Of a stretch of 64,000 bases of DNA, positions 32,456-44,900 are shown piece by piece; position 1 is the first letter of the stretch, and each line of letters begins with the position of its first letter. The stretch covers positions 39,887,994-39,951,993 of the forward strand of contig NC_092322.1 in assembly GCF_036785885.1 (NCBI RefSeq), in the 5' to 3' direction. The position numbers and the translations under genes are program-made. The stretch comes from Coffea arabica (Eukaryota > Streptophyta > Magnoliopsida > Gentianales > Rubiaceae). The notes beneath the pieces were generated by a model, which had not been told where the DNA came from, did not search any database, and was given only the letters and a program-made list of their open reading frames with translations.

Positions 32456-34094
32456 ATGTTTTGCTTCTACATATTGCATGACACTAATCATGGTTAACGT
32501 GAAAACAATCAGGAAACAAAGAGCAACTGAAAAGTAAATTTTATGTACTTAGTCATTAAGTTGAGTGCACCTACAAAATTTGAGTGAAAAGTAATTTTTA
32601 CGTACTTAGCCATGAAGGATCAAGTGGGACTCACGGAAGCAGGATGAACCAATCATGATTGGATGAGAAATTTTATGTCGAGCAACTATTATTCATACCT
32701 AGTATGGATATATATAAAAGGAAATACCTAGTATGTACATATAAGGATTCTACTTACTTATGTACATATTAAGTGGAGTCCATTTGGTATGTTAAATGAA
32801 ATCAAGTGGAATAACTACTAAACATGTTTAATAATTGATTCATGCTGACATAAAATTTTCTGCATTGGATGAATGTTGGAATCTCTATTGCCACGTGGAT
32901 CCCTTTGCTAGATAATTTTCACTTTTTTCTTTCTTTTTCCTGCCTCACTGTCTTTCTTTCCTTTGGGCTAAACTAGAATTTGGGACTTAGGAGTGTGGAA
33001 TCCATTAAAAGTTCAGTAAATCTTGTATATATCGATAGTATATACACTTTTACGGTTGGATGCACGATTCATATGTAAAATTTAGGTTTAAAATTTAAAT
33101 TCAGATCATGTGCAGCGTATCCAATAGTGAAAGTGTATAAAATATTAATTCTTACAAGTTAAGACATCAATTCCCGCAAGTCCCATTTGTGGATGTTGTT
33201 CCGTGTTCCTCTTTGCTACTGCCTGGAGGATCGTGGCCTTCGCTTGGGTAAGGACCAAAAAGAATGACAGGCCTACATTAAAATACCATCCCTGTTACCT
33301 CTAAAAAGACAGAAGTAATCCTTTCATTAGTTTTTAGTATTGGACAATCCATCTATTTGCATTGTACACATGGAATTTGAAAAGTGCCTCTATATTTTAA
33401 GTGTTATTAAAGCGATTTGTCTAATGGGTACTCATAGGGTATACGTTAAGATGTATTTCAAATGTCATATTTTTAGAAATATAAAACTAATTAGGAAAAG
33501 TAAATAAATACAATGCAGAGTAGACAAGATTAAATAGAAAAAATATATAATTGTAAGAAAGGATAATAATTGTTATATGCATATATATATGGTAGGTTAG
33601 GTGAATTTTAGATGTGTTAATGGTTGCTCTTATAGCAGCCGTTAGAAAAACCTTTGTTTAAAAAAGAAAAATAAAATTTATACAAAATGGAGCAACTAAA
33701 TTTGAGTTAATAGGAGAACACGATTTTATATTTGGAGCACAAAATCACTTTCTTGAATTGAATTGTACCTCTGTAAACATTTAATTAGAGCTACAAGCTA
33801 GCGGCAATTTTATAGCGAGAAGGCTCTGGCTGCTTCTCTGATTGATTTACACTGTGGTTCAAATTAGACAATTAGTTTGAGAACCTGAAATCTGAAAACC
33901 ATAATCTAGCAATTGTTTAAGAACAATATCGAAATTGACGCAGAAACCATTACATGAATGTTGTAATCTTAATGCTCACGTAACTGCAAATTTGAGCCGG
34001 AAATGGGAGGAATCTATCTCCAATTTGGTCAAAAAAAAAAAAGAAGCAATCACTAATAAAGGACCAGATTGATCAATACCTTAGTTTCAAGGGA
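32456..34094 (+). other. Upstream intergenic region of NLR copy 1
   Basis: AT-rich, no gene seen. It aligns with 49,760-53,320 of block 2 when the MITE (50,537-50,854) and solo LTR (51,207-52,665) of that block are skipped. It therefore shows the empty sites for both insertions (near 33,135 and 33,440). Confidence 0.6.
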
Positions 34095-34242
34095 CGAAAA
34101 TGATAACTTTTACCTTGGTCTTGGTCTTTGTTTGGCACTAATGAAGATGCTGGGAGTGTGAGCAAGATAATTTCATCGCTTCTGCAGTTCTGCTGCACCA
34201 TATCTTCTCTGAACAAGATAGCGTCTTCCAATATTTACACCA
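34095..34242 (+). promoter_or_regulatory. NLR leader module, copy 3 of 5 (upstream of NLR copy 1)
   Basis: AGGGACGAAAATGATAACTT, then CTTGGTCTTGGTCTTTG, then GATGCTGGGAG, TGCACCATATCTTCTCTGAA and GATAGCGTCTTCCAATATTTA. It ends about 135 bases before the start codon at 34,379. It is nearly identical to 53,325-53,478 and more distantly like 26,413, 27,399 and 49,491. It is probably promoter or 5' leader. No TATA box could be placed with confidence. Confidence 0.5.
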
Positions 34243-34378
34243 AAAAAGTTTAAAAAAAAGTTCCAGCCTATTGTTTGTTTGCTATTGTTAGATGAGAAAA
34301 GTGTAGATCCTGAACTAATTTTATTCAGTTGTTAAACCAGATAGAAATCCGATATCAGAGTGAAAAGAAGATACCGGA

Positions 34379-36964
34379 ATGCAGGTCCCCGACTTACCCA
34401 TGAAGAAAAGAAAAATAATGGACATCCCCTCCAGCAGTAACACTAGTTCCTCTGATTTTGCTTTATACGACTATCTGCAATCGCATTGTATCTCCTCCAG
34501 CACTAGTGCTAGTTGCTTTGATCTCGCTTTAGATTGTCTTGCCAGGGTGTTTCCAGGGTGTTTTGCTTTCAGGGAAGTCGAGTACCTGAAGAATAAGGTA
34601 AGATTATTGAAAACCTTTTTTCTGTATGTCAAAATGTGTAGGAGGAGGAGGAACCATGAAGCGCTTTTGGAGCATGATCAGGAGCACAAAGATAATACTA
34701 TATCTTGCTTCAGAATTCAAGATGTGGTTATCAGGATGGTTCATGATCTTCAGTCTGCTTATCTTCTATACAAACATTCTGGTGAGTCAGACTTTGACAT
34801 CTTAATAAGTGCGGCAACCAGATCCCGGGAAAATATCATATTTTTTCTGGAGACAGATGTCAAGAAATCATGCAGCACCATCTTCTTCGACTGTTACTCA
34901 TGGGCAGATCCACGACTAGTTATGGATCTTATTGTGTCCCTTTCACAGACTCTGGAGGACTTTTTTTCCAAGGAGCCAACGGATATCATTAGACACAAGC
35001 TAATGCTCTTAAGGAATCTCATTGGCTTTGTGACAATGCGAGGTGTTGAGTGTAAGCAATTGACAGATCCCTTGAGTCAAGTTGCAATTGTGGCTGCACG
35101 CCTATTTTCTGTATGTCAGCTTGACAGATATGATAAACAAGTGGTTAATCGAATGAAATCCGAAATTTCTCAGCTGATACATGAGAAGATAAATCCTCTT
35201 GATACTCAAGTCCGAGAAGCATACATAGATGTCCTGACAGCTTCAAAGAAACAATCAAGATCATCATGTGCTTTAGCCCTTGAGGAGAATGAGTGTCCAG
35301 TTGTAGTTCAATTTGTTGAGTCTCTCCACCATTATCTTATGGATCTACTGGGATACCATGCCAGTTTTCAGGTTCCAGTTAAGGATCATATTCTAAAACT
35401 CCATCAGGGAATAAGGTACTTGAGTACCCTTCTCAAGCAAGAGGAGAAACTAGATGATGAAATGAAGGATCTTCTTGGACTTGCAGTCTGTGATGCAGGA
35501 ATTCTGATCTTCTCCCTTTCTGTCAATGAAATCAAAGAAGGCTTGCCCAGGGAAACATATCTTAGGCTGTTTCATTTGCACAAAGTTCTCAAGTATATGA
35601 TGGCAGATCTTGCACACAATTATCTGGTAACATCACCATATTCATCATTTAGTTATCGTAGATCCAATGAGTTGGGCTGTATGGATTTTTTCCTAGAAGA
35701 TCTCCAGGAACTAGCAAGGTGTGATGAGGCTGATGATTCAAATGTTGTCCGATTGGATAGAATCCAACTGGTCCACAAAGATCTCGTATTCTTAAGATCT
35801 GTCCTTGAGAATATCAAGGAGCAGCGCTTTCAGAATGGAAAACTCCAAGCTTTCTGGAGTTATGTTATGGAGGTTGTATATAAGGCAGAGTTATTGATTG
35901 ACTCGACACTTGTTGGTGATAAATGTGAAGATTCTTTGGATGCTATTGGTAGAGATATCAATCTTCTGAAGATTGAAGCCCTGGAGATCCATAATGGTCA
36001 AACCCAGAGAGTTAACAAGAATTCCATTCTCATACCGTCACAACTTGCTGCCGCCATACACAATGAGGATCTCGTGGGTCTCGACGACAAGGTGAAAACT
36101 ATCATTGATCAACTTACGAGAGGATTAAAGCAGTTGGATGTTGTTCCCATTGTGGGTATGCCTGGGCTTGGTAAGACCACATTAGCCAATAAAGTTTATA
36201 TTGCTTCTTCAGTTAGGTCATATTTCCATGTTCGTGGCTGGTGTTGTGTTTCTCAAACATATAGCAAGCACAGTTTGTTTGTTCAACTTTTGTGTAGTAT
36301 TCATTCTAAGAGTCCAAACGAATATCTTAAGATGGATGAAAATGATTTGGTTCAGAAGCTAAAGCAAGTTTTGCTGAGAACTAGGTATCTCCTCATTTTG
36401 GATGACTTGTGGGATGTTGAGGCATGGAATTTGTTGGAAAACTCATTGCCGAATGATGTCAATGGAAGCAGGATTCTTTTCACCAGCAGATTCCAGGATT
36501 TGTCTTTGCAATTTAAACCTGGTAGCAAGCCTTACCATCTCTGCCAACTTACTGATGAAGAGAGTTGGGCCTTGCTACAAAAAAAGCTATTTGACAAAGA
36601 AGGTTGTCCTCCAAAACTAAGTGAAGTTGGATATCAAATAGCAAAATTTTGTAGGGGCTTACCCCTCACAGTTGTCCTTGTTGCTGGAATTCTTGCTACT
36701 ATTGCACAAGATAGCTGGGAAGAAGTTGCAAAAAGTCTAAGTTCTATTGTCCTTCATGATGAATACTGCATGAAGACACTTGAGCTGAGTTATAGTCATT
36801 TACCAGATTATTTGAAGCCATGCCTTCTATACTTTGCTGCATTTCAAGAAGATGAGGTTATTGATGTCCGAAGGTTGTTATGGCTTTGGATCTCTGAAGG
36901 ATTCGTGCAACAGACTGAAGGAAAGAGCTTAGAGGAAGCGGCTTACAACTACTTGATGGGTTAA
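34379..36964 (+). CDS. R1-like NLR copy 1, N-domain plus NB-ARC, truncated by a stop before MHD
   Basis: This 861-residue open frame codes for an intracellular immune receptor of the R1/late blight resistance class. Residues 1 to about 550 form the long N-terminal region of that class (RIQDVVIRMVHDLQSAYLL near the start, then repeated helical blocks). NB-ARC follows: P-loop GMPGLGKTT (about 592-600), kinase-2 LLILDDLWD (about 669), RNBS-B GSRILFTSR, GLPL CRGLPLTV (about 756) and an RNBS-D-like CLLYFAAF (about 814). TAA at 36,962-36,964 (codon 862) interrupts the winged-helix part. Paralogue 2 has CTA there, so an ancestral TTA is likely. The frame stays open beyond the stop to 38,275. The start may instead be ATG 34,418, which equals the start of copy 2. 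Confidence 0.85.
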   Translation: MQVPDLPMKKRKIMDIPSSSNTSSSDFALYDYLQSHCISSSTSASCFDLALDCLARVFPGCFAFREVEYLKNKVRLLKTFFLYVKMCRRRRNHEALLEHDQEHKDNTISCFRIQDVVIRMVHDLQSAYLLYKHSGESDFDILISAATRSRENIIFFLETDVKKSCSTIFFDCYSWADPRLVMDLIVSLSQTLEDFFSKEPTDIIRHKLMLLRNLIGFVTMRGVECKQLTDPLSQVAIVAARLFSVCQLDRYDKQVVNRMKSEISQLIHEKINPLDTQVREAYIDVLTASKKQSRSSCALALEENECPVVVQFVESLHHYLMDLLGYHASFQVPVKDHILKLHQGIRYLSTLLKQEEKLDDEMKDLLGLAVCDAGILIFSLSVNEIKEGLPRETYLRLFHLHKVLKYMMADLAHNYLVTSPYSSFSYRRSNELGCMDFFLEDLQELARCDEADDSNVVRLDRIQLVHKDLVFLRSVLENIKEQRFQNGKLQAFWSYVMEVVYKAELLIDSTLVGDKCEDSLDAIGRDINLLKIEALEIHNGQTQRVNKNSILIPSQLAAAIHNEDLVGLDDKVKTIIDQLTRGLKQLDVVPIVGMPGLGKTTLANKVYIASSVRSYFHVRGWCCVSQTYSKHSLFVQLLCSIHSKSPNEYLKMDENDLVQKLKQVLLRTRYLLILDDLWDVEAWNLLENSLPNDVNGSRILFTSRFQDLSLQFKPGSKPYHLCQLTDEESWALLQKKLFDKEGCPPKLSEVGYQIAKFCRGLPLTVVLVAGILATIAQDSWEEVAKSLSSIVLHDEYCMKTLELSYSHLPDYLKPCLLYFAAFQEDEVIDVRRLLWLWISEGFVQQTEGKSLEEAAYNYLMG

Positions 36965-38275
36965 ATTAATAGAAGTTTAGTTGTGGCTAACAAAAAAGGA
37001 GCCATGAATGGTGCCAAAACCTGCCAACTTCATGATTTGGTATACGAGTTTTGTGTGAAAAAAGCCGAAGAAGAATGTTTTCTACATATTATTCATAGTT
37101 GGAAAGACCCTTTTGGTCTTACTGGACCAAGCAACCCCCACCGAGTTTGTGTTCATGATACCAGGGAATTGAAGATTTGGGAGTTAATGCTACTTTTTCC
37201 CAATTTACGCTGTTTGCTCTTGTTTGGAAATGATTATTTTGGACCTCAAGAGGAGGATGGGGGGATTTTGTTTCCTAAACTTCTTAGAGTGTTGGATTCG
37301 GGGGGTTTGATCATTGGAAAATCATTTCTGATGGAAGTAGTATTACTTGTTCACTTGAGATACCTGGTGCTCAGTGGAATACGATCCATCCCATCTGCAA
37401 TAGACAACCTCTCAAGGTTGAAAACTCTTATCGTACAAGAGGTGGATTTTGTTGTTAAGCTGCCGGATACTATTTGGAACATTAAGACGTTGAGTTATCT
37501 ACGTACTATGAATTTGAGTCCTGGTTTCATTTTTCCAGATGGAAATCTTGAAGTATCCCCAGATTTAGATCATTTAGAAACTTTAAGCCTTGCAATTGAT
37601 CCCTCCGCCCAATGCTTGCAAAGGATACTGAAAAGGTTACCAAGCATCCGTTGGCTAAAATGTTGGAGATCATCTGGTTTACAAGCATGTGCCAGAAATA
37701 GGGACAAGATTCTTGTGTTTAACTGCTTGAAACTAGAATCACTTCATTTGGAGAATTTTCAAAACTATCGATTTGAATTTCCGTTGAATTTGAAGAAGTT
37801 GGTTCTCGAAGGGAATAGACAGCCATGGAGTGAAATTTCAACAATTGGAAAGTTGCCTCATCTTGAAGTGCTTAAATTACTCGATGACTCCTTTATTGGG
37901 GAAGAATGGGAAATGAAAGAAGGGGAGTTCCCTAGCCTCCGCGTCTTGAAATTGTCAGACTTGGGCATTCGCAGATGGACCGCATCTTCTGGTAATTTTT
38001 CTCATCTTGAGAAATTGGTTGTGGACAATTGTGATGAGCTGGAAGAGGTCCCTTCTTGTTTAGGGGAATGTCCGACTCTTGAAACGATTGAGGTGACAGA
38101 TTGTCCTGAGTCTGTTGCAAACTCTGTAAACCAAATTCGGCAAGAGCAGCTGGATATGGGAAATGCGATTCTAAAAATCGTAATTGAAAATCCCTCAGAA
38201 GAAGAGTCGAATTCGCAAGAAGCAGAGGAGATTTCCTCAGAAACAGAGTCCTTTGATTCGGGTGAGAGTGAATAA
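36965..38275 (+). pseudogene. NLR copy 1, detached MHD and leucine-rich repeat part
   Basis: After the TAA the same frame continues for 436 more codons and ends at TAA 38,273-38,275. It begins INRSLV, has the MHD-type motif QLHDLVYEF (LHD at about 37,026), then leucine-rich repeats such as LRYLVLSGIRSIPSAIDNLS and LEVLKLLDDSF, ending in a Glu/Ser-rich acidic tail (from about 38,189). Only the one stop separates it from the upstream part, so the loss is recent or tolerated. It has no good start of its own: the first in-frame ATG is internal (37,004). Expression as a separate protein is unlikely. Read-through or RNA editing is possible but unsupported. Confidence 0.8.
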
Positions 38276-39324
38276 TATAAAGTGGGATTCGACTCATCAG
38301 GTCAGATGAAAGTATATTTGCAGATGTTGAATCAGTTCAATTATATAATGATTCCTGTTTCTCTTCACAATTTACAATGGCGAACCATTCATCTGTTTAT
38401 ATGTTGAATCAGTTAAATGATATTATTAATTCATGTTTGTTGAAGCAATTTCTGGTCGCTCCCGAATTCTTTTCTTTCTTTTTTTTTTTGGTGGACCTTA
38501 TGCTGGTATATAACTTTCTTATTTCACGCATTAACCAAACCAACATTAGCCACCATAATCTGTTTCTAAAATCTTCTGCTTGTTCTTTTCTGGTTCAGTA
38601 TTGAATAATGTTTATATAAGGATCTTTAGTCCCAATTTGTGAAATCTTCTTCCATGCTCCTACATATTGATATGATATTCAAAACCAGAAGAGAACAAGC
38701 GCGCGCGCGTACACACACACACATATATATATATATATGTGCTACCTATGTATGATTGTGCTCTCAATTTGTGTATATAAGTATGAGTAATACAGAAAAA
38801 TGTTAATTTGCTTCTATTTTGCCTCAATTGATTGATATGTTGAAACATACATAACAGTTTTGCAACAAATATTAAGAGGAGGCACAAACCAAAAAAAAAA
38901 AAAAAAAACCTATGTTTGTTACTTTTCAACGTAGAAAGGGCATAGTCATCCTAACTGTAAAATTTTGTGTCAATACTTTAGAAATAGTTTTAAATATCTG
39001 TAAACGTGTGTCTTTCTTCACTATATTTTGCTGAAGTACAAACACTTTTATTCTTCACTAAGCAATATTCTAAAGGAAGCAATTTTTCTTATATTTTTTT
39101 TTAACGTTGTTTCATGTTTTATTTTCCATTTTAAGTGGTGAATTGCTCGAAATGATCAAAATGACAAATCAGAGAAACTAGATGACTTTTTTTTTTTGGG
39201 TTGGGTGATCTGTATTTCTCATCATTCAACTGATGTAGTGCTGCAATTATTCCTTCTTTCAGAACAAGTTTCCTTGGAAGAAGAGCCCATTTCTTCTCAC
39301 CACACTAGAAAATGGTGAAGACTG
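38276..39324 (+). other. 3' flank of NLR copy 1
   Basis: AT-rich and homologous to 57,463-58,440 in block 2. It probably includes the 3' UTR. A (CG)n(CA)n(TA)n run at 38,699-38,738 and a long A-run near 38,890 are present. No gene is seen. Confidence 0.5.
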
Positions 39325-39438
39325 AGAGATTTCCCTTCCTGTTTAGGTGAATATCGTGGGCCTGTTATAAGTTCTATGAAGCAAATTCTACAATTTCGCA
39401 GAAGAAGAGTCAGTTCACTCAGAAGCAGAGTCCTATGC
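39325..39438 (+). pseudogene. Orphan NLR 3'-end fragment downstream of copy 1
   Basis: CTGAGAGATTTCCCTTCCTG, then GAATATCGTGGGCCTGTTAT, AAGCAAATTCTAC and GAAGAAGAGTCAGTTC resemble the last 130 bases of the NLR (GAGGTCCCTTCTTGTTTAGG... AAGCAAATTCGGC ... GAAGAAGAGTCG). It is short, frame-broken and not joined to the gene. A matching fragment follows copy 2 at 58,445-58,576, so it predates the block duplication. It is a relic of an older tandem NLR. Confidence 0.5.
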
Positions 39439-39660
39439 CATAATTATTCATGTTTCTCATAACAGTCTGTTTCAGCATACGTCTTTTCAGGTTCTTTTCT
39501 CATTCGAGGTTCAATATGTTTGTATCTCATCATGCCAATTTGATGAATATTCTTTGATGCAGCTGAGATCGATGTGATGCTTAAATGTTCAAACCAGCAG
39601 AGTAATACATATAATTGTAACCAAGCGCTCAATTTATAGATACGTTAAAAGATACAATAT

Positions 39661-41522
39661 AAAATATTATTCTATTTATGATGTGTCTTCAGGGAGCTTA
39701 AAAAGTGTGTTAGTATATGAAAATATATTTATTTATGTGAAAATGCTTATGCAGGTTAAAAATATGTTTTTGTATGTGTAAATGTATAAGAAAGAGTTTA
39801 TATATCACAATGTATTAATTAATATGTTGGAGCCATATTTAAGTCACGAGTTTAAGGTGACCCAATATGATTCAACTTAAAATCAACTCAATCTAAAGTT
39901 GGATGGATTGGATATAACCCATTTAAGTGAAAACCCAATATCAATCTGCCCAAAACCCACCCCTAATTGCTAGGTATAAAAAAAATACTTTAAGTGTCTT
40001 CTAGAAATAGTAAAGTTTGTGACTTAAGTAAAGCAACTTAACAAAAAGTTTGTCAATAAAAACTAATATAGTACCCTTACCAATAACATAGTATTCTTGG
40101 GGATAAATTGCTTCTTTGTAGAAATAAACTTTCCTAAACAATCAAGTTTGAATGAAAACTTTTATCTGCTTGACAATAAAGTTGTGACTTATAATTAAAT
40201 ATAAGTATTTTTTTCTTAAAATAGAGTGCAAATTATGTATTTTTGAGAAAATTTGACATATTTTTTAAATATACTTAAAAAGTGGTACTTGCATTATATA
40301 CTTAAACAGTAATATCTTTTCTCAAATAGTAGTATCTTTTCTTATAATATGTTTTCTTGTATTTGAAAAATCCAGGAATTGTTAATAACATAGTAATAAA
40401 CTAGTTCCTTTGCTGTGCATTTGCATGGGCACTTTATTATGTTCTAAAATTTTTACTTTTTTGAACAAAAATTATTATAAAAATTTTAAAATCCTATTTT
40501 ATAAAAGTCAATATACTAATTGTAAGACAAACATTAAAATTAAACATTAAAAATTGTTGATTTATAACAACTTAATAATTAGTTTCAATCGTATCTTATT
40601 TCATAATTCAATTATGTTTACTCTAATTAATGGTGACTAATCAACATATGAGTCACACAGATGTATTAGGAAATAAGTGCAATTAAATATTTGATGCTTT
40701 CATGACTAAAAAGAATTTTAAAAAAAAATGAATAGATGATGCACTAATTATTTGCTCAAATTATTAAAAAAAATAAGAAAAGTAGTTTGGAGAACTCTTG
40801 CAACCCTATGTTTATATGAATATTATTTTGGCTTAAATCAAATTGAATGGAGAGAACATAAAAATTAATAGAATATTTTAGGAAAGAATGACTATTTATA
40901 CAAATTAAATGGACTTGTATGACCAATATGCTAAAATTGTGTACTATAGATTCGTTAAAAAATTAAAATTAATTTTGAAATTAACTCTAAATACGGGATT
41001 AAAAAGGACTGTAATTTATTGTTATTGAAAAAAAAAGAATAAAATCCACCAAGAAACATAAGCAGGCACAATTTTTTTTCACATGGCAAAAAGATAAAAT
41101 TTTATTTGATAAAATATAGCTAATTTGGCAATTTACTATTACGAGAAGTGAACAGCGAATATATATCTATGTATGTATGTGTATGAATTTTGTAAAGATG
41201 AATGTACAATTAATGGAAAATTTTGTCCAGATTTATTGTTATCTAAATATGAAGGTAAAATTAATATGTATATATGGAGTGAAAAACTATCCATGTAAGA
41301 ATTAACTTCCATATTTTGTCTAAATTTTAGTAATAGCAATAAATAATTAAACCAATATTAGAAATAAAGAATGTAATTTAAGATGATTAGAAAAGAAAAG
41401 ATATGAGTTGATTGACAAAAAAATAAAGAAAATATGATTAATACAAATTTATATAAGGTAAGTCAATAATAGATTTCTTGAAATTGACTATAAGTGAGAA
41501 ACTAGGCTATAAATACGTAAGT
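39661..41522. other. AT-rich spacer between the duplication blocks
   Basis: No gene or clear repeat pair seen. A possible Helitron 3' end lies on the minus strand at 40,401-40,432. Small minus-strand open frames (41,139-41,339) look like chance in AT-rich DNA. Confidence 0.5.
40401..40432 (-). mobile_element. Possible Helitron 3' terminus
   Basis: On the minus strand the order is an imperfect hairpin (GCCCATGCAAATGCACAGC), eight bases, then CTAG followed by T. A hairpin shortly before CTRR and insertion next to T are the Helitron 3' hallmarks. The stem is degraded (at least two mismatches) and no 5' TC end or helicase is identified, so this is tentative. Confidence 0.3.
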
Positions 41523-41936
41523 AAAAAAGAAAGGGAATTAATTGTTACCAAAAAATAGAAAAACACAAATATTAAAGGTGTCCACATGGCGAAAAGATAG
41601 ATAGTACAATTCAGCAATCTGCCAAAACCAGAACTGAACATTGTTATATATATATACATATATATATATATTATTTACTAAGAAAGTGGTATATTTCCTA
41701 ATAAACTTATATTTTGCCATAAAAATCAATAACATTTTTGAGAAAAAAGTAGTATATTTTAAGTATTCAATTAATACCCTTAAAGCATTATTTGCGTAGA
41801 GCAAAATAGTTAGTATTTCACCGAAATCAAGTCATATTTAAACACATATTCAATTGGAAATTTTTTTTTTTTGTTTAATTCTTGGGATTATTATTAATTT
41901 ACCTCCTTAAATTATAGCTTCTTTTTTTTTTTTTTT

Positions 41937-44900
41937 TCACACCAAATCCCTAGTTCCCTTTATTCTTCTAATGGAAGGTACTCCTAATCTGTTAAGCCTA
42001 ATTTCCCCCCTGGCCAGCAACGGAATAGTGTACCAACTGTCATAAATCCTAACCTCTTCTAGCGGGTGAGAAACCCCCTCATTGGACAAGATGTCAGCAA
42101 CCTTGTTCGATTCCCTATAACAGTGCATGAAAATAGGACGTTCCCCCGCCAGGCTCAATATTTGCTCCACCTCTCTCTTAATGTGCCAGGGGCAATGTAG
42201 CCGCCCTTGTAATATCCCAATCAACAGTAATGAATCAGCTTGTATAGCCAGACGTTCAACTCCCTTCGCACGACATAACCGGATGCCAACCAAGGCAGCC
42301 AATGCCTCTGCTCGTAGACTCGTGCCCTCTCCAAGGAACGCCGAGAACGCAAACACAGCATGCCCATTCGAATCCCTGACCACCCCCCCTCCTCCACACA
42401 CACCCGGATTCCCCTTAGAGCATCCATCGGTATTGAGTGTCAGCACCCCTTGGCCTCCCCCCTTCCATCGGACAACGCTGATATTGTAAACATAGGATGG
42501 GTAAGAGATCTTCTCATAAAATTGGGGGAAAGTCAGCATACCCAACTCCTTCTGAAACCGAATCTCAAACGCAGCTTTGACATCGTAAGCAATCATATTA
42601 CAAATACCTCGGTCTTGCGGCTGGATACCATCAAAGACCGCTCTATTCCTGGCCTTCCAAATATTCCAGCAAATGAGACTAGGGAGCACATCCAACACAA
42701 ACCTCTGCTGCCGAGACAACGCCGGGGAAAGCCATCACGTAATCAAACGTGCATGTACTTCGGAGCCCTGGACGACTACACCGCACATGTTTTGGAAGTA
42801 ACTCCAGACCTGGGAGGCCAGTTGTCCCGTGGAAAATACATGCTCGAGTTCCTCTCCTGTGGCAGGCACACAGCAGAAACATTTGGACGGTAACTGAAAC
42901 CCCATCCGTCCCAGAATGTCATCTAGGGGCAATCTTCTCAGTAGCATTCGGTGCATGAAAAAGGAGATTTTCAATGGAATGCTAGATTGCCAGATTCTGG
43001 AGAAAGCCATTGAGTTATTCCGAACCTGGCGGACCTCTTGGTAGGCCGATGCTAAAGAAAATTTCCCTGACGTCGTAGGCATCCAGACAGCTTCGTCAGG
43101 GAACCCCCTGCGAGGCACCGGGAGCCGTACCACATTAGCAACACACTCCGGCGGTAATATTTGTGCCAGCCGATAGATATTCCAGCTCCCATTGCACACC
43201 AATTCCGCAAAGGACACATGCGGCGTATCTGCCACTCTAAGGAACAGTGCCCCACTCCCCAACCAATTATCGTACCAGAAACTGCACTCCCCCTCATTCA
43301 CCAGCCATAATATAGATAATTCTACATGCCGGCTCACATTTACCATACGGCGCCACGTTGCCGACGCAAACGGAGCGATGGTTGCTTGACAGGGGTGGAT
43401 CCCATTACAATATTTTGCCCGCATGAACTGAGACCACAAAGATGATCCTGTGCGCAAACACCACCATAACTTACACGAGAATGCGTTGTACACCTCCCTC
43501 ACTTGCCGAAACCCCACCCCCCCTCTTCCACCGGATAACATAGATTGGACCACCGGATCCAGTGGTGCTTCACTTGCTCGTGCGATGAGCCCCATAAGAA
43601 ATTGGAACACAGCTTCTCAATGCTTTTAAATATTACACCAGGGACCACTGCAGCAGATAAGAGATGAATGGGCATGGATGTTAGGACGTGCTTGATCAAC
43701 ACCAGCCTCCCTACTGGGGATAATAGTTTCGACTTCCATGATATAATTCGGGCGGCACTCTTATGACACATCTCCCCATAATAGGCCGATTTGCACCTTC
43801 CCAGATATAGAGGGAAACCTAGATATCGAACGGGGAACTGCTGGCGGGAGAATCCCGTTATCCTCTCTATTACCCTCCGGCGCGATGGTGACATAGATGG
43901 GTGAACTAAGTAACTACACTTCTGGACATTCACCAGCTGGCCAGAAGCTTGCTGGTACTGCTCTAAAATCTGCATGACTTTCTTCAAGGATGTAGCCGAG
44001 CCATTCGCAAAGACCAGAACGTCGTCGGCAAACGCCAGGTGTGTCACAGGGGGACATCCCCTGGGTACTGTGTAACCCAAAAAGCCAGATTGAGCTGCGA
44101 GACTGTTCAGCCCCCTTGACAATACCTCCGCTCCAATAACGAATAAAGCCGGAGACAAAGGGTCTCCCTGACGGATACCTCGACTAGATTTAAAAAACCC
44201 ATGTGATGCCCCATTAATAATCACTGAAAACCACACGTTTGAAACCAACCTCCAGACCATGTCAATGAATCGTTCCCCAAACCCAAATTTGCGCAAGACA
44301 CCGACAGTGAAACCCCACGAGACTCTGTCATACGCTTTAGCCATGTCTAACTTGAAAATTACATTTCCCCCTCTAGCCCGGTGTCTAAATCCCGACATCA
44401 ATTCCTGGGCCAGTAGATAGTTCTCAGTTATATTCCTACCCTTGACAAAACCCGTCTGTTGCGGTGACACCAGTTTTGGCAATATCCCCGCAAGCCTATC
44501 CGCCAAAATTCTAGATAACACTTTATTAATAAAATTGCAAAGGCTAATAGGCCGATATTTCGAAAAGTCCTGAGGATTTGGTACCTTCGGGATTAGAACA
44601 ATAGATGTAGAAGTAATAAATCTAGGCAGCTCCGCCCCACAGAAAAAACTCAGCACTGCTTGATAGACATCATGTGCAATAATCTCCCATGCAAAAGTGA
44701 AAAACTTACCTGTAAAGCCGTCTGGGCCTGCCGAACTGTCCCCATCCATAGCAAAGATCACTCTTTTCACCTCCTCAAGGGACGGACATGTTTCAAGTGT
44801 CTCATTATCATCCCCCGTGACAACACGCGGAATCAGGTGCAATAAGTCCCCTGATGCCCCTCCTGGCTCCGAGAACAGCTCCGAGAAATACCGGACTGCC

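Larger units (their letters stand above)
24262..39660 (+). repeat. Segmental duplication, block 1
   Basis: The block begins directly after element B with AAAAAAGAAAAGGAATTAAT and aligns in order with block 2 from 41,523. Shared landmarks are the TA/TG-rich start, the GTAAGTTTT-type repeat near 25,000, the 26,080-26,590 region, the upstream region 32,460-34,378, the NLR 34,379-38,275 and the 3' region to about 39,660. Block 1 has extra material (26,600-31,000: NLR relic and LTR-like element) missing from block 2. Block 2 has a LINE, a MITE and a solo LTR that block 1 lacks. Confidence 0.85.

Noticed and set aside
33000..34378. TATA box and transcription start for NLR copy 1
   Set aside because: Many TATATA words exist in this AT-rich DNA and none is distinguished by position or conservation, so no core promoter was called.
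42127..42893. Open frames on the + strand opposite the LINE RNase H region (also 46,213-47,128)
   Set aside because: They are antisense shadows of LINE ORF1 and ORF2 and have no domain of their own.
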